A stretch of DNA of 64,000 nucleotides, taken from Linnemannia schmuckeri (taxonomy: Eukaryota; Mortierellomycota; Mortierellomycetes; Mortierellales; Mortierellaceae). The notes beneath the pieces are model-generated. The model had not been told where the DNA came from. It saw nothing but the letters and a program-made list of their open reading frames with translations, and did no database searches. The translations under genes were made by a program, and so were the position numbers. Positions within the stretch are counted from its first letter, which is position 1; each line of letters opens with the position of its first letter. This document shows, one piece after another, positions 13,969 through 23,885 of the stretch. The stretch is taken from contig JANATG010000009.1 in assembly GCA_029449235.1 (NCBI GenBank), positions 1,984,001 to 2,048,000 of the forward strand, given 5' to 3'.

Positions 13969-14758
13969 AGATACACGTCATTCTTGTCCTTCCTCCTGCT
14001 GTTCATCTTCATTTTTTCGCTGCAGTTCCTTTCACGCATGTCTACAGAGTAGAGATGTCAATTTTTGTATATATATTCTAATTCCTCGCATATAAAATGT
14101 ACCCTAGTATCACTTTAAATATACCATCTGCTGGGCGGTTAGGTCGAGCATAGAACCATGTGCTTGAAATGCCTTTTTGCTTTTCACGTTTTGGGGTAAT
14201 CATGCACGGACATGAAGGCAAAAAAAAGGGTGAACTCATAAGCCCACATGTGAGTAAGTCACGTGTAACGCCATTTTCATGTGCTGCAAGCTGCACCTCA
14301 AGGAACCAGTGGGGAAATGATGAGGTGCATTTCCCATTTTAGGTCAGCCTTTTTTTTTTTCTTTTTCTCATCTTGTACTCCTTTCTCTCTTCTCTCCCTC
14401 TCACCTCAACTCACTCTCGCACATTATCACTCCTCCCTTTGGGCAGTCTTTTCTTTTAGGTAAAAAAAAGGAGCCATCAATCCTGCAGTAAAGGTCAATG
14501 CCATCATTGTTGCTATCTCTCTTACAAACACCGTTTTTTGAATTCTTGTTAGTTTGCTCGTATCGTAAACTCACTTTTTCCCGCTTTTATTTTTTTTTTT
14601 TTTCTCTGCTGTTTTCGGAAAACACAAAACACACAAAGGAACCCTGCAAAACACAACATAGCACAAGAATACGACCATCCTCTGCATACACTCTCTTCCG
14701 CCTACGCAAACGAGCAACAACACAGCAATACAATCAACAACAAATACAACCTCACAAT
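13969..14758. other. Intergenic region, PIF1 to CDS1
   Basis: No gene seen. Holds the PIF1 3' end and the pyrimidine-rich, then CA-rich leader of the next gene; a CACGTG E-box-like hexamer lies near 14257. Confidence 0.5.
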
Positions 14759-17601
14759 ATGACAAAGTCAAAGTCGCCAAAGCGGTCCACACCGCCAACA
14801 AGTCACAGCAGCCACAGCAATCACAGCCACGGACACGGATACAGCACAGGGAGCAGCGCAAGTGCACCACCAACAACAGTGACAGAAGCAGAAGGAACAC
14901 AACTAGAGCGATCTGAGACTCCTCCTTCTTTTACTCCTCCTTCGAGCAACGGAAAGCATCATAGTCACCATCACCACCATGGATCCTCGGCTGCTTCTAA
15001 AGAGGTAAAGAGAAAGCACCAGAACAGTATCAAGGGAGAGAAAAGGACTGTCTCTTTTGGGAGGGCTTGGTGTGGGTCATCCCAGTTTTATTCGATTCAT
15101 ACGTACACATCGAAGACGATAACAAGAAGTGGTGTTGTCTCGGGCGCGGAGATTACCCGAGCTCAGGAGCGTGAATGGAATGAACAGACGCGGACAATTG
15201 AACTAAAAGAAGAAAAAAAAAAAAAAAAACAAAGACCATGCAACAACAGTCAACTCCGAGTTGTTGCTTTTGTGAGGAATGAGCACACTGGGCTTAAAGA
15301 AGGACCGGGCAATGAGTTTGGCCGAGAGGGGAGGAAGGAGAGCAATAGGTGGATACCTGAGTGACGGACTTTACAGTGCGCGCACATAAACAACATGGAT
15401 GCACAGTTAGGATCAGGTCTTTGTCTTGCAATAGAACGGTCAATCAGGATGTACGCATGGACAAGGAATGATGAGTTATCTGTTCAATGGTCTGTGGGAG
15501 AGGAGATAGCGCACGGTTTGAAGGGATAGCGGTTGTCGTCATGCCCACACATACACTGCGTCGTCCGTTGCGCTGTTGGTCTAAGTATTCTCTTTGTGTC
15601 CATGTGTGTGTCCAGAACAAGATTGTATTGTGCATAGCCAGTCAGGAAATCGACTATGACGAGGGCGATGACGATTGGCATATCGCACAGGGTTGGGCAG
15701 GTATTCTATTATTTTTACTATCATACTCGCTGCTCTCACTAAAACGTGTAATCGCAAAAATCAAACACCCGCTCGGGACAAGGCTACAGAGAAAGCGATC
15801 GAGAGAGCGAGCAAACCATGACGCTCTCATTCACAGATCTAATTGTTGGGGTAAAAGATTGAGACAGGGCAGGATATGACGGGACGCATGGACGAAAAGC
15901 AAGGAACTGGATGACATGTGTATGAAGTCGCATGGGATCAGACAGAAATGTCGTTGTGGAACAGGGTTTCACTACCCAGTCGTCAGCAAACCAAAGAGAT
16001 ATGAGAATGATCAGATAACTAACGAAGCCCAAACCTATTACTGAATGAAAACAGCCTGTGGTGCTGTTGGTGGATGAGTCCGCCAAGGCGAAGTGGGCCA
16101 ATTGGTCTACTCGTACACTCTGGACGCTCATCATGATCGGAGGCTTTTTTGCTTGTGTTGCTGCTGGACCCGCTGCTGTAATTCTATTGGTCGTCGTGGT
16201 CCAGGGTCTCGTCTACAAGGAAGTCATCTACCTCGCCGCTGTCCCCAGCAAGGAGAAAAAGCTGCCCTGGTTCCGCGCTATGAACTGGTATTGTGTGAGC
16301 TCGCAACTTTGTCGCTTTTTGACTGTTGGGTGTACTGGAAAAGGAGAAAATCTACTTACGGTTGTTATTTGTGTTTGGTAATTATTTGATAGGTGGTTTT
16401 TGTTCAGCACAAACTACTTCTTCTACGGCGAGAGTTTGATCCATTACTTCCAGCATGTCGTCTTTGTCGATGCATTCTTGCTACCGTTCGCCACTCACCA
16501 TCGCTTCATCTCTTTCACCCTTTACGTTGCTGGTACGTTCAATAGGAGCACGTACAGAATTATATGCTTCCATCCTTCGTTTTGGACATATTGTCGACAA
16601 CTTCGAACAGGGTTCTAACATCATCCCTTGTTTTGCTTCGCATGTGATATAGGTTTCGTGTTCTTTGTGGCCAATTTAAAGAAGGGTCACTACCGTTTCC
16701 AGTTCTCGCAGTTTGCATGGACCCACATGACGCTCTTGCTGGTTGTCTGTCAGAGTCATTTCATTATCAACAACATCTTTGAAGGTCTCATCTGGTTCTT
16801 CTTACCCGTCTCGCTGGTCATTGCCAACGACATCTGGGCGTACATTTTCGGATTTTTCTGGGGCAAGACTCCTCTGATCAAGTTATCGCCCAAGAAGACT
16901 GTCGAGGGATTCGTTGGTGGTTGGATCATGACTATCGTCTTTGGCATGTTGGTAAGTCTTTCTCACTCTGCGCAAATCTCTTCTGTATATGTATCTTTCC
17001 GTTGTACGCATTGCTAAAAAGCATTTACTTTATCTACGAATAGTTTGCGACGTTGTTCTTGAGATATCCATACATGATCTGCCCAGTCAAGGATTTGCGT
17101 GCGACGGCATTCAGCGGACTGACATGCGACCCCAATCCAGTCTTCATTCCCGTGAGGCACAACCTCAAGCCCTGGATGGTCTCGCTGATCCGTCATGTCG
17201 GTTTCCGCACTACTCATGTCATGATCGCTCCTTTGCAATGGCATGTTATCATCATGGCGTGCTTCGCATCCCTCATTGCACCCTTTGGAGGCTTTTTCGC
17301 TTCAGGGTTCAAACGCGCGTTCAAGATCAAGGATTTCGGCCAGTCCATCCCTGGACATGGAGGCATCACTGACAGGATGGATTGTCAGTTCTTGATGGGC
17401 CTGTTCTCATACATGTACTACCAGAGCTTCATCAAGACGTCTGCGATGACCGTTGGATTTGTACTGCAGTCTGCGACTAAGCTGAAGGGAACTGAGCAGA
17501 TGGAGTTGTTTGATCACTTGAAGCAGTATTTGATTGGGCAGGGCTTGTTGGATGAGGAGAGTTGTGTTATTATGCCTCCCAAGGAAGCCTGGGTCTCTTA
17601 A
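14759..17601 (+). CDS. CDS1: Phosphatidate cytidylyltransferase (CDP-diacylglycerol synthase)
   Basis: Exon 1 (14759-15004) is a low-complexity Ser/His-rich cytosolic leader, MTKSKSPKRST to SAASKE. A long intron (15005-16054) precedes exon 2 from 16055, which opens with VVLLVDESAKAKWANW and the first membrane helix. Multiple TM segments follow (GGFFACVAAGPAAVILLVV, FISFTLYVAGFVFFVA). The CDP-alcohol synthase signature is present: SPKKTVEGFVGG near 16890 and the C-terminal KDFGQSIPGHGGITDRMDC near 17330. The enzyme makes CDP-DAG from phosphatidic acid and CTP in the ER, the precursor of PI, PS and cardiolipin. It ends at TAA 17599-17601. The 1,050-bp intron is ten times the local norm. A decayed copy of the last exon and 3' flank sits downstream. 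Confidence 0.93.
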
Positions 17602-18826
17602 TGCGACTGGTCAGTCAGTATTACACACATTAATAAATTCTGTCAAATTTGAACTCGCCATTCCTTTTTCTCCTCACGCCACCAAATTAACATTTTTTTA
17701 CGGTCCAAAAGCACTCACGCTCTTCGATCTTTTTCTCAACCTTTTCTCGTACACTTATTATGAACAAATTCAACCGTTGGAAAAAAAAAAATGATTATTT
17801 TTTTTGGTTTTGTTAACAGACTGGAGAGCGGCAATGGTTTCAAGGGCGGTGACAGCCGGGGCGATTGTTGTAAGGGAAGCATCAAGAGCAGGGGTAAAAC
17901 CCAGCCGCTTTCATTATGATCCCCGTCCTATAGTCCTGTGACACCTCCTTTCCGATTTGATAGGTATCTTCGTCCTTTCCCATTTCTGCGCTCATGATGT
18001 CTTTTTTTCTGCAACCGAACCCTCAGGTTGTCCGTCATCAGTCTGATTAACTGTGATTTTGCCGCTCTACGGTAGACACTGATACAAACTCGGTTTGCGA
18101 AAGTTTGACAATACCAACCTTAAAGGACTTGGCCTCGACATCCGTGGGCATGCAGGACGAGGCGGGCGAGACAAGATTGAGGGTGAGGTGGTACTACTGG
18201 TAGGCAAGCAACCTGACGAGCATGGACAGTGCAGTCGTTGTTGGGGTCTTCGACTAGGGTGATGGTTAAACCGTTGACAGCTACGAGCGCCTGATGGACG
18301 GTATTGCTACAAACGATCCGACCGACTTGAAGGAGGCATTGCCGAGTTGGATGTTGGTTATTTCACCACTAGAGGCAGTACTTGATCGGACAGGGCTTGA
18401 TGCTGCTGCTGTTGTTGCTGCCGGGTGAAGAGAACTGTGTGATTGTGCCTCCTGAGGAAGCCTGGGTCTCTTTGACGCGAGTCTATTAAGTCGCATCAGC
18501 AATGAGTTTCTGAATTTCGCTGATCCTTTCCTCTCCTTTTTTATTTTCTCTCACCTCACGCCACCAAAATCATATTTGCTAACATCAAGTTCACACCCTA
18601 TTCACACGACTCCTTCTGTCTTTCTCTCGCTCCTTTCTCTCGTAAACACATACACACGCACTTTTACTCGCACACACACATACACACGCACGTATTTTAA
18701 CGCTCTTGGTGATATCGATCCTTGCTACTTCTCCTAGGCAAGTCTTCTTCGCCACCCCAGCTTGGCTGAACAGAGTCGTCCAGTTCCTCGTTCTGCTCCA
18801 GCAAGAGCCTCGTCCCAACGTCCAAC
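17602..18826. other. Intergenic region, CDS1 to F-box-like gene
   Basis: Apart from the CDS1 relic, 17800-18320 shows no intact ORF and is probably more degraded duplicated sequence. 18590-18700 is a CA/CT-rich leader. Confidence 0.45.
18320..18565 (+). pseudogene. Decayed tandem copy of the CDS1 3' end
   Basis: The stretch 18374-18480 reproduces the end of the CDS1 coding sequence: QYLIGQG, then a low-complexity CTG expansion, then EENCVIVPPEEAWVSL, against QYLIGQG..EESCVIMPPKEAWVS at 17524-17600. Weaker similarity extends upstream (18322-18373 against 17473-17523) and downstream through the 3' flank to a shared CTCACGCCACCAAA (17676 and 18554). It has no start, no upstream exons, and the stop is lost after WVSL. 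It is a relic of a local duplication, not a functional gene. Confidence 0.75.
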
Positions 18827-20445
18827 ATGGTCACCCAAACATCAACAACGTTGCTGCTACCCAGCCCGGAACCGCGTGTAACCGATCTACTATCTGCAAC
18901 CCATCCTCCAAGGATCACCAGGTCCCACTCCCCTGCTCGTCTGCCTGTCCTGCCTGCCTTCTACACCATGGCCACCACCTCACCGGACAAGTCGGGGCTT
19001 GGCCATGTGATCTTCTTCGGATCTATGGCCGAAAGGCTGTGATCACCCACCCTGGAGGAGATCTGCAGTACTTGGTTCAACTCGCTAGTATCTCCAAGAC
19101 CTTCCATGTCGCTGTGACACCTATCCTATGGTCACATCTGGACTGGACTACTACGCATGGAGAGCGAGTCGATAGACGATTTGTGTCCTGGCTGGAGGGG
19201 TACCTCACTGCACATGCTAGGATCAGAAACGGTGGCGTCAACTCGACAACTGTGACCAGTTCTCAGACACGTGCAGGAGGAGGAAGCTCTGCGCAGTTGA
19301 TGGGAGCAGGAGGGTACGTGAATGTACTCCAGATGTCGCGATCATTGTGGTCTCTACTTCACCGTGGTGCCTTTGAGGCGCTGGGCCAGGCGTTCCCTAA
19401 TATCACTGTCTTGGAGCTTCTTGAGGACACTGTCAACCCTGAAGAAATTGTTCAAAGCGACCGCAAAGAAGTGATCTTTGGTGCCATGAACGCTCAAGCT
19501 CAGGATTGGTCTGGAGACGCAGATTCGTTGGTCGATTTACTCTCCGTAGGACTTTCGCTCTCAAATCGGATCCGGCTGAACAGCGACCAGACGGGTGGCT
19601 TTTACCGTCCCCGGTTGGAAGATCTTGCACTTAGCTTCCCCCAACTCAAAAGTCTCATCCTTCCTGAGGGTGGTTTGAACATGGTGGCGTGTAGCTCGTC
19701 AAAAGAGACTTTGGGAGACAAACGGAAGCAAGGAGAGGTTGGCCAGTTCCGGAAGCGAATCAGAACAGATGCGTATCAGGCGCTTACTTCTTCTCGACGT
19801 TGCCCTGTTCCTCGAGCCTGGTCGTCTACTCCTGCCGCTACTGGTCGAGGAAGTGGACTTCGTCAAAGATCCCCGCTGTCCATGGCTGTCTTTGCTGAGG
19901 AGATGGACTTAATGTTTCCAGACCCTTTGGATGACGATGGTCAGGTCCGCTTTGGTCAGCTTCAGCATGTCAGCTGCACCCTTGATCCGCTGAGCTTGGA
20001 CAATTTGGATCGAATTCTGAGCGATCTCTGTGTCTCGAGTCTCACCAAGGTGGAGGTACGTGTCCGACCCATGACGTTACTTTGGCTTGTTACAACAGTG
20101 GACGTGCATCAGGGCACCAGCCATGGCGAGAAGGATGGAGCGGAAGGAGGGTCGTATCTCATGTTATGTATCCGCAAGGTACATCGTACTCTTGGCGCTG
20201 ATTGCCGCAAGAAGTTGACGTCGATTTCCATCCCAAACCTGGACGCCTTGGCCAAGTTTGGATTTGACATGGATACAGATGATGGAAACACGGCTGCAGG
20301 TGTCTGTCGACCTGAGGAGAAGGAAAAGTCTTACGGGGATTTGGTACCTGAGAAGATCTGCCTTTGCCACTGTGAAGACTTGAAGGACGCTCTTTACCTC
20401 CAGCCCGATCCCCTGGACATTTACCCCCAGTTCTTCTTTGTCTAG
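18827..20445 (+). CDS. F-box-like protein
   Basis: The main open frame ends at TAG 20443-20445. Its only early ATG with good context (18827, MVTQTSTTLL) is in a different frame. A 44-nt intron 18878-18921 (GTAACC...ACCAG) joins the frames in phase and gives 524 residues. The F-box-like segment is at about 19000-19140 (WPCDLLRIYG, then DLQYLVQLASISKTFHVAV and ILWSHLDW). Downstream are leucine-rich stretches (FPNITVLELLED, LEDLALSFPQLKSLILP). F-box proteins recruit substrates to SCF ubiquitin ligases through Skp1; the substrate here is unknown. It differs in sequence from the F-box family at 21.7-25.8 kb. The 5' intron is my inference; a frameshift or an alternative first exon would also explain the frame change. 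Confidence 0.6.
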
Positions 20446-21240
20446 CTCGCACTCAGCCCATCCCCTTTCTCCTTTGTTCGAGAGCTTCTTGGCCATTTTT
20501 CTACATGATTTATGGTCAGCTGAATTGGATGCCTTCACCTATGAACCTTTATCACGCCCTTTACCTTTCAATTCTTTTCTTTGTCTTTCCTCTTTTTACT
20601 GGTTTTCTTTCCATATTTTTAAATGGGTAAGAAACACTATTAGCAGCGAATATATCTTTTCTTCTTCTTTATTGCGCATGATATATTACTTTCTCAGATT
20701 TAAAGGCGTTCGGGTTGACCCCCCCAAAAAAATACCCATTTCATACCGCGTGTTCTTTGAAAAATGAAGACATGAAAAACAGGGCCCGATTTGGACGCAT
20801 TGTAGGTTGGTGTAGCATAGGTATTTAAATGCGGATAGCCCACTAATCCACTCGCGTCGTCAAGTGAGTATATGAGCAATTAGATTTATTTTATGGCCTC
20901 ATTCTTGTTCGTAGTTGCGGCGCGTGGAAAAAGGAGCAGGCGCATATCGTTTTGAATTTTGAACATCTTTCTCAGAAGCAACCAAGCCTCTCAGTTGCGC
21001 CACCAAAAACATTACGTCTTTATCGTTGAAAAAAATAAGGAAATAACTATTCCATCATTAGCCGTTTCCTACCTGTTTCTTTGTGAACACTGAGCACTTC
21101 CAATCCGGCACTCCAAGCCAGGCAACAGATACGCCTTTTCCACCTTTCTCCATGACAGCGGCTATCGTTTCCCTTGCTAATAAAAAAAAAAGGGTCAGGT
21201 CCTCTGTCTCGGGGCGCGCGTACAAAAAAAAGGGGGCTTC
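20446..21240. other. Intergenic region
   Basis: AT-rich 3' flank of the F-box-like gene with pyrimidine-rich stretches. A GCGCCACCAAAAA motif is present near 20997. No gene supported. Confidence 0.4.
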
Positions 21241-21383
21241 TACACACTAAAGGGTTTGGTTTCAGATGCTCGCTCAAAGATTTCATAATCGATCTTAGCT
21301 TCTTGAAGAAGGCATCCCAGGAAGAATCCGCCTAGTCCTGCGCCAACTATAAGGGCCTTGGATGAAGTTTGGGAAATGGTCAT
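21241..21383 (-). pseudogene. Orphan first exon of an FAD-dependent monooxygenase
   Basis: The ATG at 21383 opens MTISQTSSKALIVGAGLG and continues to EIFERASETKPF, the N-terminal beta-alpha-beta FAD-binding fold with GAGLGG and the Glu that holds the FAD ribose. It matches exon 1 of the two complete monooxygenases in the window, and the exon ends at the equivalent phase-1 position (a weak GTGTGT donor). No further exons follow on the minus strand before 20446, and the frame runs into TAG at 21241. It is therefore a remnant of a lost or truncated paralogue. Confidence 0.75.
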
Positions 21384-21683
21384 GACAGAACGTTGTGGTG
21401 AATGGAGGAGGTTTGGATGAAGATAAAAAAGAAAGAGACGGTTCAATAAGGTTGAAAGTAAAGTGAGCAAAAACTGGAAGCTTGATGGCGCAAAAACGAC
21501 GTTATGGATGCTCTCAACCGATCAAAGGGCATATACATACCTGCATATATACGCATATTCGGCGTCAAATAAGGAATCGCTAAAGAGAGACGGCTTGGTG
21601 CATTTTATGATTCTCTTAGTAAAAACTATGTAACTACCACAGTCAAAAGTGCATATATGGAAAGAAGAGTTCCGATTTATTAT

Positions 21684-23659
21684 TCACCACCTGCAAAGAT
21701 TCAACTTTGGAACTTTGCCCATTTCTCGCTGCTGTCGAAGCCAAAGGAAAGGGTCTATGATCTTCTCTTTCTTATTAAAGAACCTGATCTTTTGCAGCGC
21801 GGGCCAATGATGATCCATCCATGCGACTTTCATCATCCCGATCGTCACCTTTGTCTCTGGTGTCGTAGCCCGGACTGATACTGTAAGTGTCTCCAGCTTC
21901 GTCAACCCACCTAAATGATGTAGGTAGCTTGGGCGACTAGTTCTCCGACTCTCAAGATTCAACATGCCTGGGAAGGGATTGGTGTCGACGTTGAAGAACT
22001 CGGCTTTCGGGCGATTGCCTTGAGGGCCAAAGAAAATGGCAAGCAGCTTCAGTGTACATAACTCGGTCAGTTCGCCTATCTGCCTGTAAAGCGCTTCCAA
22101 TGACGTCAATTGCTGTGTTTCGGTCTCAGAGAGTGATGTCGGTGACGGTCGGTTGTAAAAGAGCACTGAGTCGTTAGCGAGATGGTGGAATGGCTCGTCC
22201 GGAATAGCGATTGCCAGATGCGAGGTCCGCATCCTGGTGCTCGCCCACGGGAACTCGACGGCGTCCTCCAGGTTGATACTAAAAAGGCTATCCGATGCCC
22301 ACTGAACATACAACTCTTCCAGAGCCCCGCACTCAACTAGTACAAGTTGGATCGCCTTGCTATCAAAGTTTCGACAGCAGGTCAACGTGACGTTCTGAAG
22401 TGTGGTCGAGTGTCGTCGGAAAAGGCCACCTGCATTGTTCAGATCCCGAATCGCAAAAGACCCAATACCATCATTATGAAAGGTCCGGAGTTGTTGCGGG
22501 GGTAATGCTCTCATGGTTCGCACCAGCAGTTCCTGAACCGGGACATTTTTATCGTAGAATCCGCTATTCGTCAAGTCGCGTAGCTTGGGGCAGCACCGGA
22601 CAATCTCCTGGGCGAACTGCTCCGGCTGCCTGACTCGACGCAAAGGGGGGGGGGGGGGGATTGAGAGGTCCATAAGATTCGGACAGTGCTCCAACATCTT
22701 TGAAAAATCCTTCGCCGAGATGTCGAAGGCTCCTAGATATTCGAGAAAAAGATCTGTCAATAGTGGCAAAGGATTCTCTCGCGCCGGCAAGGTAGTCAGA
22801 CCACATTCTTCGTCGCTCTTCTTCCAAACCTACGGGGTCCCCGGTGGAAATGTTATAGTTTTCTGCAAGATCAGCATAACAACTGTAATCATCATCCATC
22901 GAACTGATTGTCAAATGCTGAAGACTGGACCGACAGCTGAAAAAGATGGCTCTTCCCAATCCTTGCGCCAACGTCCTCATTTCCCAGTGGTAGAATTCGA
23001 GTATGCATCTCTGCAGTCCCTTCAGCTTAAGGAGCGATGTTGCCAAAATGCAAATGTCTCTCTGGTCCTTGATGTCGACTTTGCATAGTTCTAGATTCTG
23101 TAGATGCGGATTGAGGTCCATGATCCAACAGACTTGGGTGATAATCGCCTTGGGGTCCCAGTAGCTCGACAGACGGCTCGAACGATCTCCGATCCACCAA
23201 TGGTAATTTCATCAAGAGTGTCATTGGCGGTACTAGCATCACAAGAAAGACATGAGGGTCTGGTGGCGCGAGCCACGCTGGTCGTCTTTTCGAAAAAGGC
23301 TTCTGCTGTTCCTGCTTCTGTGCTCCAGAGGTCATACCGACGGATTGCGTAGTGAGGAGATCCTGGAAGACGAAGAGGCAATTGACAAAGTAGGCAACAT
23401 CCTCTCACCGAAGATTGAGGTGCCGAACATGGTGGACGTTCCTAGCGAGCGCTTGAGCCAAGGAGGGTGTGCGTAAGACGTTAGGATTGCGGCCGAGTTC
23501 GAAGTCGGTCATGATATTGAAGTAGTGTGCTGGGGTGCAGAGTGTATGCATTCGTCGACTTGTCCGCATCAGCTTTGCAATCTTCTTGTAGTCCACGTAG
23601 TGGGTGACATGGGCGACCAACTCTGGGGTCTCGAAAAAGCGAGTCGTCGTGGGCTCCAT
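21684..23659 (-). pseudogene. F-box/LRR protein pseudogene
   Basis: Opens at ATG 23659 with METTTRFF-like sequence (TTRFFETPELVAHVTHYVD), an N-terminal F-box-like helix pair ending LMRTSRRMHTLC. It aligns along its length with the intact gene at 23886-25844. A TGA interrupts at about 23405, where the paralogue has His (LR* against WRH). The frame then shifts near 23180 (SYWDPKAIITQVCW resumes in another frame) and again near 22800. The C-terminal part (21684-22790) stays open for over 360 codons, with leucine-rich repeats such as LEHCPNLMDLSI. A G run at 22647-22659 could be an assembly artefact, but it does not coincide with the frameshifts. Three lesions make pseudogene the best reading. 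Confidence 0.8.
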
Positions 23660-23885
23660 GAAGGTGTCGATAAGGTTTTGAATGGTGAGCGTATTGTTTT
23701 TGATACAAGGTTTCCAGAGAGAGTTGTCAAGGAATGATACGAAGTGGGAAAAAAAGGAGGTGGCTTAGAGAGCATTCAACTTTCATTTGCCAATTGTCGC
23801 ATGGATCGAGAGGGGACAAATGCCAATCGTGGTGTTTGGTTCACGATAAATAAACTTGTAGAATAAACAAAACATTAATATTATT

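Noticed and set aside
15630..15700. Possible small exon (EIDYDEGDDDWHIAQ) inside the long CDS1 intron
   Set aside because: The flanking acceptor and donor options give a phase that does not join exon 1 to the exon at 16055 in frame.
22564..23121. Separate gene in the middle of the F-box pseudogene
   Set aside because: Its residues align with the middle of the intact paralogue, so it is one frame of the broken gene, not an independent gene.
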